Of a stretch of 41,709 nt of DNA, positions 26,081 through 33,973 are shown one piece after another; position 1 is the first letter of the stretch; each line of letters opens with the position of its first letter. The notes beneath the pieces were generated by a model. That model was not told where the DNA came from. It made no database searches and worked only from the letters and a program-made list of their open reading frames with translations. Position numbers and translations under genes: made by a program. Origin of the DNA: Acetobacteraceae bacterium (lineage in GTDB: Bacteria; Pseudomonadota; Alphaproteobacteria; Acetobacterales; Acetobacteraceae); assembly GCA_025352375.1 (NCBI GenBank), contig JANXTL010000330.1:1-41709 (forward strand). The letters are read 5' to 3'.

Positions 26081-28003
26081 ATGCCCGCGGCGCGTTCGCT
26101 GATTCGTCTTGCCGTCAACGTCGCCCTGGATGCGCTCCTGGCTTCGATTGCGGTTCCGGTGGCGCGGTGGATCGCGGATCCTGCCGGCAGCGCCCTGACT
26201 CCATTTTGGCTGATTCCAGCCGGCGCGGTGGCGCTATTAGTGGCCGGCGTGCCCTTCCGGCTGTCGCGGCAATATTGGCGTTTCGCCGGCATTGAGGACC
26301 TGTTGACCGTCGCCGCCAGCAGCGTCGCGGGCTCGGTACTGTTTTCGTTGATCGCGGTGGCCGGCGGTGCCAGTTCGGCAAATCCCGCATTCCCCGTCGT
26401 GCACGCTTTGACGATGCTAGTCCTGCTTGGCGCCCCCCGCGTGTTCTACCGCCGCTTGCGCCTGCGCGGTGCCGCGCCGCCAGCGGAGGCCGATGCCGTG
26501 TCCATCCTGTTGATCGGCGAAGGCGAGGATGCGGATCTGTTTCTGCGCGCCGTGGCACAAGACCGTAGGCAGGTTTTTCATGTCGTGGGGCTGCTCGCGC
26601 CGACCGCCCGTCTCACCGGACGGCGTATCCAGGACCATCCCATTCTTGGGTCCGTCGCGGACGCCGGCGCGGTGCTGGAGCAACTGCGGGACGACGGGCG
26701 GCTGCCGAATATGCTGGTGATCGCCTCGCCCGACCCGTCCGGCGCGTTTCTGACGACCATTCTGGCGCAGGCCGACCGGTTCGGTTTGCAGGTTCGCAGG
26801 GCACCGCGGCCCACGGCTTTGGATGCGCATACCGGGCCGGAGCACACGCGCCCGCTGGAATTGAAGCCGGTGGCGATCGAGGATTTGCTCAACCGCGCTC
26901 AGGTGCCGTTGGACCGCGACGGCATGGCGCGGCTCATCCAGGGACGGCGGGTCGTCGTGACCGGCGCCGGCGGCACCATCGGCAGCGAGCTGGCGCGTCA
27001 GGTCGCGGCCTTCGGGCCGTCCAACCTCGTGCTGATCGACAATGGCGAGTTCGCCCTCTGGCAGATCGACCTGGAGCTGGCGGAGACCCATCCCGGCGTG
27101 CCCCGCCGCACCCTGATCGCCGACATCCGTGACGAGGACCGTATCCGAGCGGTGTTTGAGGAAGTACGCCCCGAGCTGCTGTTCCATGCGGCGGCGCTGA
27201 AACATGTGCCGATGGTGGAAGCCAACCCGCTGGAGGGCTTGTTGACCAACGCCGCCGGCACTCGACACGTCGCCGACGCCGCGCGCGCGGTGGGGACGCT
27301 GGCGATGGTGTTGATCTCGACCGACAAGGCGGTGAACCCCACCAGCGTGATGGGCGCATCGAAGCGGGTGGCGGAAATGTATTGTCAGGCGCTCGACATC
27401 CAGGCGCGTGTGTCCGGCGTGGGTATGCGTTGCATCACCGTGCGGTTCGGCAATGTGCTGGGCTCCACCGGGTCGGTGGTGCCGCTGTTCCAGCGCCAGT
27501 TGGCGCGCGGCGGGCCGCTGACGGTGACCCATCCGGACATGCAGCGCTATTTCATGACCGTGCGGGAAGCCGTCGGCCTGGTTCTGCAAGCCAGCGTGCT
27601 GCGGGTGGGCGACGCCGATCTGCCGCTGTCCCGCGACGGCGGTATTTTTGTCCTCGACATGGGCGGCCCGGTGAAGATCGTCGATCTAGCGCGACAGATG
27701 ATCCGGCTGGCCGGGCTGCGGCCAGAGGAAGACGTTGAAATCCGCTTCACCGGCCTGCGACCCGGCGAGAAGCTTTATGAGGAACTCTTTCACGGCAAGG
27801 AGCCCCCGGTTCCCACCGGCTATCCCGGGCTGCTGATGGCATCCCCCCGTACGACTGACCCCGCGATCGTCGGGCAGGCGCTGGACGAGATCGCGGCGGC
27901 CTGTCGCGGCGGACAGCCGCGGCTGGCGTTGTCGTTGTTGGGCCGGTTGATCCCCGAATTCGAACACAACGCCGACGGCACGACCGCCGAGGTTCGGCGC
28001 TGA
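26081..28003 (+). CDS. Membrane nucleotide-sugar 4,6-dehydratase (PglF/WbpM/CapD-like)
   Basis: 640 residues. The N-terminal ~120 residues contain four hydrophobic segments, followed by a nucleotide-binding-like middle domain (SILLIGEGEDADLFLRA) and a C-terminal short-chain dehydrogenase domain of the UDP-GlcNAc 4,6-dehydratase type. Seen: VVTGAGGTIGSELARQ, FHAAALKHVPMVE, LISTDKAVNPTSVMGASKR, where Met stands in place of the usual catalytic Tyr as in this membrane family, VRFGNVLGSTGSVVP, FMTVREAVGLVLQAS, and FTGLRPGEKLYEEL. The probable product is a UDP-4-keto-6-deoxy sugar for surface polysaccharide or glycan. Start ATG 26081 follows TAGGGGCGCC; a GTG at 26063 is possible. It stands next to a DegT aminotransferase gene. 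Confidence 0.88.
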   Translation: MPAARSLIRLAVNVALDALLASIAVPVARWIADPAGSALTPFWLIPAGAVALLVAGVPFRLSRQYWRFAGIEDLLTVAASSVAGSVLFSLIAVAGGASSANPAFPVVHALTMLVLLGAPRVFYRRLRLRGAAPPAEADAVSILLIGEGEDADLFLRAVAQDRRQVFHVVGLLAPTARLTGRRIQDHPILGSVADAGAVLEQLRDDGRLPNMLVIASPDPSGAFLTTILAQADRFGLQVRRAPRPTALDAHTGPEHTRPLELKPVAIEDLLNRAQVPLDRDGMARLIQGRRVVVTGAGGTIGSELARQVAAFGPSNLVLIDNGEFALWQIDLELAETHPGVPRRTLIADIRDEDRIRAVFEEVRPELLFHAAALKHVPMVEANPLEGLLTNAAGTRHVADAARAVGTLAMVLISTDKAVNPTSVMGASKRVAEMYCQALDIQARVSGVGMRCITVRFGNVLGSTGSVVPLFQRQLARGGPLTVTHPDMQRYFMTVREAVGLVLQASVLRVGDADLPLSRDGGIFVLDMGGPVKIVDLARQMIRLAGLRPEEDVEIRFTGLRPGEKLYEELFHGKEPPVPTGYPGLLMASPRTTDPAIVGQALDEIAAACRGGQPRLALSLLGRLIPEFEHNADGTTAEVRR

Positions 28004-28020
28004 TTCAAACGGCAATAAAT

Positions 28021-28056
28021 TGTGTCGTTCCCTGGGCTTGTCCGCGGAACGACACA
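28021..28056. repeat. 11 bp inverted repeat between two sugar genes
   Basis: TGTGTCGTTCC (28021-28031) and GGAACGACACA (28046-28056) are perfect complements around a 14 nt loop. It lies 17 nt after the dehydratase stop and 17 nt before the aminotransferase ATG, so it would fold in a shared transcript. No T-run follows, which argues against a simple terminator. The loop-arm style resembles intergenic palindromes common in alphaproteobacteria; function unknown. Confidence 0.6.
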
Positions 28057-28073
28057 GCTTAGAAGAGCACCCC

Positions 28074-29210
28074 ATGAACAAAGCCCCCATTCCCTTCCTC
28101 GACCTGAAAGCGCAACAGGCGCGCATCGCGGTGGACCTGCGACGGCGGCTCGACGCCGTGCTGGCGCATTGCCAGTTCGTGCTGGGGCCAGAGGTCGCGG
28201 AACTCGAGGCGGCATTGGCCAAATTCTGCGGTGCCGCGCATTGCGTGGCTGTCAGCTCCGGCACCGACGCGCTGCAAATCGCGCTGATGGCCGAGAACAT
28301 CGGTCGTGGCGACGCGGTATTCCTGCCGGCCTTCACGTATACCGCGACGGCCGAGGTGCCGCTGGTCCTCGGCGCCACCCCGGTGTTCGTCGATGTCGAC
28401 CCGCGCACCTTCCAGATCGATCCGGTGCATTTGTCCCAGCGCATCGCGGATGTGCGGGCCGCCGGTATTTTAAAGCCGCGCGCGCTGATTGGCGTGGACC
28501 TGTTCGGGCAACCCGCCGACTGGCCGGCGTTGTCCGAGATTGCGACGCGGGAGGGGTTGTTCACGTTGGACGACCTCGCGCAGAGCTTCGGCGGCTCCCT
28601 CCACGGCAAGATGCTCGGCACCCAGGCCGATGCGACGGCGACGAGCTTCTTTCCCTCCAAACCGCTGGGCGCCTATGGCGACGGCGGGGCTCTTTTCACC
28701 CAAAGCGCGGAGCGCGCGGCGTTGTTCCGCAGCTTGCGCACCCACGGCGAAGGCACCACCCGCTACGAAGTGCTGCGCACCGGCATGAACGGGCGGCTGG
28801 ACTCGATGCAGGCAGCGGTGTTGTTGTCGAAGTTGACCGTGTTTCCCGAAGAACTCGAGGCGCGGGAGAAGATCGCCCGGTATTATGACTCCCGGCTTGG
28901 CAATGCGGTTGCGACACCGGTGCGCGTGCCCGACAGCACGAGTGCCTGGGCGATTTACGCGATCCTCCTGAAGGATGGGGCGGACCGGGACGCGGTGCAG
29001 GCGAAGCTGCGCGGCGACGGCGTGCCGACGGCGATCTATTACCCGCGTCCGTTGCATTTGCAGCCGGCGTATCGTGACGCTCACGACGGCGCGGCGCTGC
29101 CGGTGTCGGAGGATCTGGCGACCCGCATTCTGGCGCTGCCGATCCACCCGGATTTGGACGATGTCGCGGTCGAGCGGATTTGCGACGCGGTGCTGGCGGC
29201 CGTGGGATAG
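28074..29210 (+). CDS. DegT/DnrJ/EryC1-type sugar aminotransferase
   Basis: 378 residues; a PLP enzyme of the family that aminates keto-sugars in nucleotide-sugar pathways. Seen: PFLDLKAQQARI at the start, FGAAHCVAVSSGTDALQIAL-type CVAVSSGTDALQIAL, FLPAFTYTATAEV, FVDVDPRTFQID, DDLAQSFGGSLHG (the PLP-ring region) and ATSFFPSKPLGAYGDGGA, where the lysine in PSK would form the Schiff base. MNGRLDSMQAAVL and YYPRPLHLQPAY complete the pattern. ATG 28074 is chosen because conserved sequence begins there; the frame extends 18 codons upstream through the hairpin. Partnership with the 4,6-dehydratase upstream suggests synthesis of a 4-amino-4,6-dideoxy sugar. Confidence 0.9.
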   Translation: MNKAPIPFLDLKAQQARIAVDLRRRLDAVLAHCQFVLGPEVAELEAALAKFCGAAHCVAVSSGTDALQIALMAENIGRGDAVFLPAFTYTATAEVPLVLGATPVFVDVDPRTFQIDPVHLSQRIADVRAAGILKPRALIGVDLFGQPADWPALSEIATREGLFTLDDLAQSFGGSLHGKMLGTQADATATSFFPSKPLGAYGDGGALFTQSAERAALFRSLRTHGEGTTRYEVLRTGMNGRLDSMQAAVLLSKLTVFPEELEAREKIARYYDSRLGNAVATPVRVPDSTSAWAIYAILLKDGADRDAVQAKLRGDGVPTAIYYPRPLHLQPAYRDAHDGAALPVSEDLATRILALPIHPDLDDVAVERICDAVLAAVG

Positions 29211-29282
29211 GCCGGTCTATAGGCTGCTTTAGCGGCGCAAGTTCGCTATGGTCGGTCCCAGGCATTCAAGGAGGACACCATC

Positions 29283-29564
29283 ATGAAAGCGACCCTGAAA
29301 GACCACGTGATCGCGGACAGCAACGATATCGTCGAAACCGGCGGCTACCATTACTTCCCGCCCCAGGCCGTGCGGCTGGAGTGGCTGGAGAAGGTCCCCA
29401 AGACCGACCACGACAAGGAATGCCCGCACGGGGTGCAGTTCTATGACGTGGTGGTGGACGGGACACGCGCCCCTCGGGCCGCGTGGTGCTACGAGGCGCC
29501 GCTGCCGAGGATGACCGCGGTCGGTGGACGATTTGGGTTCTGGGAGGACGTGGCAGTTTCGTGA
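29283..29564 (+). CDS. DUF427 domain protein
   Basis: 93 residues, the full length of a single DUF427 domain. Seen: VIADSNDIVETGGYHYFPPQAV, then CPHGVQFYDVVVDGTRA, AWCYEAPLP and FGFWEDVAV at the end, matching the family order (YFP, CP, AW.Y.P, F). Function is not established; the fold is small and beta-rich and some members are fused to other enzymes. No signal peptide. The ATG at 29283 follows a good GGAGG ribosome site. It is 72 bp after the aminotransferase and 46 bp before an amidohydrolase on the same strand. Confidence 0.85.
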   Translation: MKATLKDHVIADSNDIVETGGYHYFPPQAVRLEWLEKVPKTDHDKECPHGVQFYDVVVDGTRAPRAAWCYEAPLPRMTAVGGRFGFWEDVAVS

Positions 29565-29610
29565 TCGCTGGGTTACGCTGCGTTCAACCAAGCTTCACGG
29601 GAAACGCAGC

Positions 29611-30405
29611 ATGCCAGGCCCCCTCGTCGACACCCACGCCCATATCTATTTGGCGAATTGCCCGGTTATCCCCGGCGCGACGCACCGTCCCGAACGCTCG
29701 TTCACGGACGCGGATTTCGTGCGGACGCTGGATGAGAACGGCGTGCTGTTCGGGGTCATCGCCGCGGCCAGCTTCATGGGCAGCTTCAACGACTATTCGC
29801 TCGCCGCGTTACGCGCCCACCGCCGGTTGCGTGCGACCGCCATTGTCGATCCCGACGTCTCCCTGCCCGAGCTACGGTCGATGGATGAGGCGGGGATCGT
29901 CGGCATCCGATTCTCGTTGCGCAGTTACGCCGGCACCCCCGACCTGACCACGCCGGAGTATCAGCGCCTGCTGCACCGGGTCGCCGATCTGGATTGGCAC
30001 GTGCATATCTATGCCGAGGGCGATCGTATCGCCGCACTGACCCCCCTGCTGCTGAACGCCGGGGTGAAACTGGTGATCGACCACTATGGCAATCCCGATC
30101 CGGCGCAGGGTGCGAATTCACCCGGCTTCCAGGCGGCCTTGCGCGCGCTGGGCACCGGACGCGGCTGGGTGAAGGTGTCCGGCCCGTATCGCTCCCCCGG
30201 CTGCGACCATTCCGGTTTGGCCGCTCGGTTGTTGGCCGAGGCGGGTGCGGAAAGATTACTGTTCGGCAGCGACTGGCCCTTTGTCGGGCATGAGAAAACG
30301 GTGACGTATGCTGACACCGTGCGCTGGTTCGAGTCAGCCATCCCCGACGCCGCGACGCGCGAAGAAATCGGCCGCACCGCCGCCCGTTTGTACAGGTTCG
30401 CATGA
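29611..30405 (+). CDS. Amidohydrolase-family TIM-barrel hydrolase
   Basis: 264 residues; amidohydrolase-2 type, similar in layout to 2-pyrone-4,6-dicarboxylate lactonase and related hydrolases. Seen: VDTHAHIYLAN (the HxH motif; Asp and two His), LDWHVHIYAEGD, KLVIDHYGNPDP, and LLFGSDWPFVGHE with the conserved Asp of the barrel end. These suggest a metal-dependent or metal-independent hydrolase of a cyclic or acidic substrate; the true substrate cannot be told. ATG 29611 has GGGA upstream; the frame is open to 29524 but lacks conserved sequence. Its stop overlaps the start of the next gene (ATGA at 30402-30405). Confidence 0.82.
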   Translation: MPGPLVDTHAHIYLANCPVIPGATHRPERSFTDADFVRTLDENGVLFGVIAAASFMGSFNDYSLAALRAHRRLRATAIVDPDVSLPELRSMDEAGIVGIRFSLRSYAGTPDLTTPEYQRLLHRVADLDWHVHIYAEGDRIAALTPLLLNAGVKLVIDHYGNPDPAQGANSPGFQAALRALGTGRGWVKVSGPYRSPGCDHSGLAARLLAEAGAERLLFGSDWPFVGHEKTVTYADTVRWFESAIPDAATREEIGRTAARLYRFA

Positions 30406-31397
30406 TGATACGTTTTCTCATCGCGGCATTTGTTTCGGCCACGCTGATCGCGCCCGCCTGTGCCGAAACCGCGGAACTGCGCCTTGGCGTACAGCGCGGC
30501 ATGACCTATCTGCCGTTTATCGTCATGCAGCACGAACATCTGGTCGAGCAGGCGGCGGAAAAGGCCGGCATGCCGGGGCTGAAAGTCACGTTTAACGTCT
30601 TCTCCGGCGGCCCGGCCATGACCGATGGGTTGCTGTCGGATACGATTGACGTCGCAGCGACCGGCATACCATCGTTCGTGGCACTCTGGGCCAAAGGGAA
30701 GGGCAAGCTGGCAGTCAAGGGTCTGGCGTCGTACGGAACGTTGCCGATCGCCCTTGTGACCCGTAACCCGAATGTGCACACGCTGGCCGATTTCACCGAC
30801 AAGGACCGCATCGCCACGCCAGGTGTTAAAACCTCGACCCAATCGATATTCCTGCGCATGGCAGCCGAGAAAATGTATGGCCTCGCGCAGGTGGACCATT
30901 TTGACTCCATCACCGTTGGCCGCGGCCACCCCGACGCCATGGCCGCCCTGCTCGGCAACACCGAAATCAACAGCCATTTCGCTATCCCGCCGTATTTGCA
31001 AATCGAACTCCGCACCCCGGGCGTGCATGTCGTCACGACATCGGAGGAAATCGTTGGCGGTGCTGTCTCCAACGGCACGATTTTTCTGACGGTACGCTTC
31101 GCCGACGCCAATCCGAAAGTTGTCGCGGCTCTTTACGCGGCGCTGAAGGTATCGGTCGCGCTGATCAATGCCGATCCAAAGCGTGCCGCCGTCGATTATC
31201 TCGCGGTGTCCGAGGAACGCTCTGCCCCGGCAGAGATCGAGGCGCTGATCAAAATTCCCGGCACCGTCTACGATGTCGCCCCGCACGGCATCCTCACGAT
31301 GGCGAAGTTCCTGCACCGAACCGGGATGGTCGCGATCGAACCGCAGGACTGGAAGGAAATGTACTTGCCGCTGGTGTGGGGCGAATCGGGGAGCTAA
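30402..31397 (+). CDS. ABC-type solute-binding protein (NMT1/TauA/SsuA-like)
   Basis: 331 residues. A signal peptide (MMIRFLIAAFVSATLIAPACA) precedes a type-2 periplasmic binding fold: LRLGVQRGMTYLPFIVM, VFSGGPAMTDGLLSDTIDVAATGIPSFV (in pieces), IATPGVKTSTQSIFLRMAA, GHPDAMAALLGNTEINSHFAIPP (in pieces). This is the nitrate/sulfonate/thiamine-precursor type of binder. The cysteine in the leader does not sit in a lipobox. No permease or ATPase gene adjoins, so its transporter is encoded elsewhere or it serves another role. Translational coupling to the amidohydrolase suggests a shared substrate. Confidence 0.82.
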   Translation: MMIRFLIAAFVSATLIAPACAETAELRLGVQRGMTYLPFIVMQHEHLVEQAAEKAGMPGLKVTFNVFSGGPAMTDGLLSDTIDVAATGIPSFVALWAKGKGKLAVKGLASYGTLPIALVTRNPNVHTLADFTDKDRIATPGVKTSTQSIFLRMAAEKMYGLAQVDHFDSITVGRGHPDAMAALLGNTEINSHFAIPPYLQIELRTPGVHVVTTSEEIVGGAVSNGTIFLTVRFADANPKVVAALYAALKVSVALINADPKRAAVDYLAVSEERSAPAEIEALIKIPGTVYDVAPHGILTMAKFLHRTGMVAIEPQDWKEMYLPLVWGESGS

Positions 31398-31476
31398 CCG
31401 CGCACAAACCCGTGCTAGCGGCCAGTCTATGGCCCGTGCTAAGGTGTCGCATTGTTCGCGAAAAGCGGAGCGATCC

Positions 31477-31863
31477 ATGCGTATCCTTGCTGTCGTGCTG
31501 GTCATGCTCGGGCTATCCACCGATCGCGCGGTGGCGGAGTGGACGCGGGGCGACACGACGGAGACAATGGTCTATTACGTCGACCGGGGTAGTATCGTCC
31601 GCGACCGCACCCATGCTTTCATGTGGAATTTGTCCGACTACCACGAACAGCAGTCGTGGCAGGGTCATACGTTCCAGTCTTCATCGGCGAAATTCGAATA
31701 CGACTGCGTGGCGCCCAGAACGCGGGTGATCGTGGAGTATGGGTATTCGGGACGCATGGGACGGGGGCAAAAAACGTATACGGTCGAAGGACCCAGGCCG
31801 TGGGCGGAGGCTAAGCCCGGTACTGTCGCTGAGACAAGATTGGGGATTGCTTGCGGCCGATAG
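31477..31863 (+). CDS. Surface-adhesin protein E-like small secreted protein
   Basis: 128 residues with a signal peptide (MRILAVVLVMLGLSTDRAVA). The mature part shows TMVYYVDRGSIVRDRTHAFMWNLSDY (in pieces), SSAKFEYDCVAPRTRV, YGYSGRMGRGQKTY, PWAEAKPGTVAE and a C-terminal cysteine (GIACGR). These match the layout of the adhesin-E-like family, with two cysteines probably forming one disulfide. The family name comes from Haemophilus protein E; most homologues are uncharacterised and need not be adhesins. ATG 31477 has GCGGAG upstream. It converges on the GST gene, 12 bp away. Confidence 0.7.
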   Translation: MRILAVVLVMLGLSTDRAVAEWTRGDTTETMVYYVDRGSIVRDRTHAFMWNLSDYHEQQSWQGHTFQSSSAKFEYDCVAPRTRVIVEYGYSGRMGRGQKTYTVEGPRPWAEAKPGTVAETRLGIACGR

Positions 31864-31875
31864 GCCGATCGCCAT

Positions 31876-32496
31876 TTACCCCGCGTTTGCCGCCAGCACC
31901 TTCCGCACGCTCGCCCGTTCCAGCATGCGGCGCGTGTGATCGGCGATTTTTGGGAAGCGTGCGGGATCGATGCTGTCGGCCTCCATCCATTGCGCGAGCG
32001 TGAACAAATACGGGTCGCAGATCGTGTAGTCGTCCCCCATCGCCCAGGGGCCGGCGAACATGGTGTGCTCGATCGCGTCCCAGCATTCGCCAACCGTCCG
32101 CGGCACGGCGCGGCGCATTCCTTCGATGGTGGCTTCGTCGTCCGCCCAGCGATGGCCCCGCATGCGGTGGGCATGCGCGACGTGCAAGCTGGTGCACAGG
32201 TATTGGTTGAACGCCTGCGCCCGAGCAAAGGCGTAGGGATCGTGCTGCGGGGCGAGGTTGGCGGCGGGGAAGCTCTGCGCGATATAGGCCAGCAACGCCG
32301 GGGTTTCGGTCAGGATGCCTCGGTCGGTGACCATTGCCGGGACCCGCCCCTTGGGGTTGAGCTTCAGGTAGTCGGGGCTGCTTTGCTGCCTCGCCTTGAA
32401 GTCGATCTTCACGATTGTGTATTCGGCGCCGGCGTCCTCGAGCGCGATGTGCGACGCAAGGCCGCAGGTGCCGGGTGCGGTGTAGAGGGTGATCAT
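31876..32496 (-). CDS. Glutathione S-transferase family protein
   Basis: 206 residues. The N-terminal thioredoxin-like domain has MITLYTAPGTCGLASHIALEDAG with a CGLA serine/cysteine-region as in the beta-type GSTs, NPKGRVPAMVTDRG with the cis-proline, and LTETPALLAYIAQSFP. The helical C-domain has GPWAMGDDYTICDPYLFTLAQW. The ATG at 32496 has GGGAAAG upstream and overlaps the preceding small ORF stop (ATGA). Longer open frames across this region run into rlmM and are not used. Substrate unknown; beta-class enzymes usually act in glutathione-dependent detoxification or reduction. Confidence 0.88.
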   Translation of the reverse strand: MITLYTAPGTCGLASHIALEDAGAEYTIVKIDFKARQQSSPDYLKLNPKGRVPAMVTDRGILTETPALLAYIAQSFPAANLAPQHDPYAFARAQAFNQYLCTSLHVAHAHRMRGHRWADDEATIEGMRRAVPRTVGECWDAIEHTMFAGPWAMGDDYTICDPYLFTLAQWMEADSIDPARFPKIADHTRRMLERASVRKVLAANAG

Positions 32497-32654
32497 GCTG
32501 CTTTCCCGCTGTTGCTGATTTCGGTGATGATTTGGTCGTGCCGAGCGACAATGGCTTTGTAGGGGGTGGCCAGGGTCTCGGGCGGTTGTCCCATGCGGTC
32601 GTCGATCTCCAGTTGCCGCAGAGCGCTGAAGCTCTGGGGCAACTGGTTCTCCAT
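32493..32654 (-). CDS. Small hypothetical protein between rlmM and GST
   Basis: 53 residues, beginning MENQLPQSFSALRQLEIDDR and ending EISNSGKAA. It fits exactly between the rlmM stop (3 nt gap) and the GST start, with its TGA overlapping the GST ATG as ATGA, and a GGGG ribosome site 8 nt upstream. The sequence is soluble, mildly acidic and probably helical; no cysteine, no membrane segment. I recognise no family. The tight coupling on both sides argues that it is real. Confidence 0.6.
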   Translation of the reverse strand: MENQLPQSFSALRQLEIDDRMGQPPETLATPYKAIVARHDQIITEISNSGKAA

Positions 32655-32657
32655 CGT

Positions 32658-33563
32658 TTACGCCCCTTTCTCCCACAAGAATGTCAGTTCGTGCTTGTTG
32701 TGAAACAGGTGCATCACCTGCGCGCCTGGGATCGCGGCAAACGCCTCGGCTGTTTCGTGCGCTGTTTCGCCCTGGAACTTGATCGTGCAGACGATGTGTT
32801 TCGCCGCGCCGGCCTCGATCCAACGCTGCACCAGCGCCAGGAGCCGTTCCGGATACGCGATCACGTCGCTGAACAGCCAGTCCACCGGCTCGGGTGCCAT
32901 GGCGAAGGCGCTGTCCTGGCGCCAGGTGACGCCCGGCATGGCGGCGACCTCGGGCGCCAGCGGGGCTTTGTCCACCGCCGTAACGGTGGCGCCGAGCTGA
33001 GCCAATGCCCAGGTCCAGCCACCGGGGCTGGCGCCGAGGTCCAGGCACGTCTCCCCCGACATCGGCCACTTCCTCAACCGCGCCAGCGCCTCCCACAATT
33101 TCAGATACGCGCGGCTCGGGGGGCCAATGCGGTCTTCTTCCAGCAGGCATTCGCCGTTGACGAAGGGGCTGGTTTTGGTCGGGCTGGCCAGCATGAGATC
33201 GGGCGACAGCAGCGTCCAGCCGCCGAGGTGCGATGTCGGGGCCGCCGCCGGGAAGACCAGCGGGCGGACGTGGACGGGGGGCAGACGCTCCCCGATCAGG
33301 GTCATGCGGCGGAAGTTTTTCACCGCATAGACCGCCCAGTTGCGTTGCATCGCCCGCAGCGCATCGGCGCCCGCTTTGATCGATGGCACAGGGATTTCCA
33401 TCGGTGCGGTCCAGGCATCCAGCGCCCAGGCGGAGCGGACGGGCTCATCGCGCGACAGCGCCATCAGGCCGTGCCACCGGTCGATGGTGACGGCGCGGCG
33501 GGTGAGTTCCTCAACCAGTTTGGCTTCGAAGCCGGCGGCGGCGAGATAGGTGGAGCGGATCAT
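32658..33563 (-). CDS. RlmM-like rRNA ribose methyltransferase
   Basis: 301 residues. An N-terminal THUMP-like region (STYLAAAGFEAKLVEEL) is followed by a Rossmann methyltransferase domain: TCLDLGASPGGWTWALAQLGATVTAVDK (in pieces) is the SAM motif I, then VDWLFSDVIAYPERLL and HIVCTIKFQGETAHE, with K, D and K residues placed as in RrmJ-fold 2'-O-methyltransferases. In E. coli RlmM methylates C2498 of 23S rRNA and is encoded beside the DUF423 gene ygdD, the same order as here. The ATG at 33563 overlaps the DUF423 stop (ATGA). It is shorter than E. coli RlmM (about 366), so activity on the same site is inferred. Confidence 0.82.
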   Translation of the reverse strand: MIRSTYLAAAGFEAKLVEELTRRAVTIDRWHGLMALSRDEPVRSAWALDAWTAPMEIPVPSIKAGADALRAMQRNWAVYAVKNFRRMTLIGERLPPVHVRPLVFPAAAPTSHLGGWTLLSPDLMLASPTKTSPFVNGECLLEEDRIGPPSRAYLKLWEALARLRKWPMSGETCLDLGASPGGWTWALAQLGATVTAVDKAPLAPEVAAMPGVTWRQDSAFAMAPEPVDWLFSDVIAYPERLLALVQRWIEAGAAKHIVCTIKFQGETAHETAEAFAAIPGAQVMHLFHNKHELTFLWEKGA

Positions 33564-33922
33564 CGCGCCCGCACCGCCGAAACGCCGAGCAACGCCCAGC
33601 CGATCATCAGGAGCGTGCCGCCGGCAGGCGCGATCGCGCCCACGGCGGCGCCCTTCAACGCCAGCGCGTAGACCGCGCCGCAGAACAGGACCATGCCCGC
33701 GGTGAAGGCGAACCCGGCGGCATCGGCCCAACGCCCGCCGCGCGGCGCCCAGATGCCGGTTCCCAGCAGCGCCAGCGCGTGCCAACCCTGCATTTGCACG
33801 GCGCTTTCCACCATGTGCAGGGCTTTCGGCTCCAGTGCACCGAGTCCGTGTGCCGCGAAGGCCGACATCGCCACCGCGCCCAACCCGGCCAGCGCCCCCA
33901 ATCCAACCCATAATCGACCCAT
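33560..33922 (-). CDS. DUF423 family membrane protein (YgdD-like)
   Basis: 120 residues, four hydrophobic segments: GLGALAGLGAVAMSAFAAHGL at the N-terminus with the family AAHGL motif, WHALALLG, AGFAFTAGMVLFCGAVYAL, and PAGGTLLMIGWALLGVSA. The family is widespread and uncharacterised. It starts a leftward set (DUF423, rlmM, small ORF, GST). The gene begins 51 bp from the divergent iminopeptidase gene. Confidence 0.87.
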   Translation of the reverse strand: MGRLWVGLGALAGLGAVAMSAFAAHGLGALEPKALHMVESAVQMQGWHALALLGTGIWAPRGGRWADAAGFAFTAGMVLFCGAVYALALKGAAVGAIAPAGGTLLMIGWALLGVSAVRAR

Positions 33923-33973
33923 GTGTTTTCGAACCCTTTGCCGCGGCGACCCCAGTGCCTATACCATCGGACC

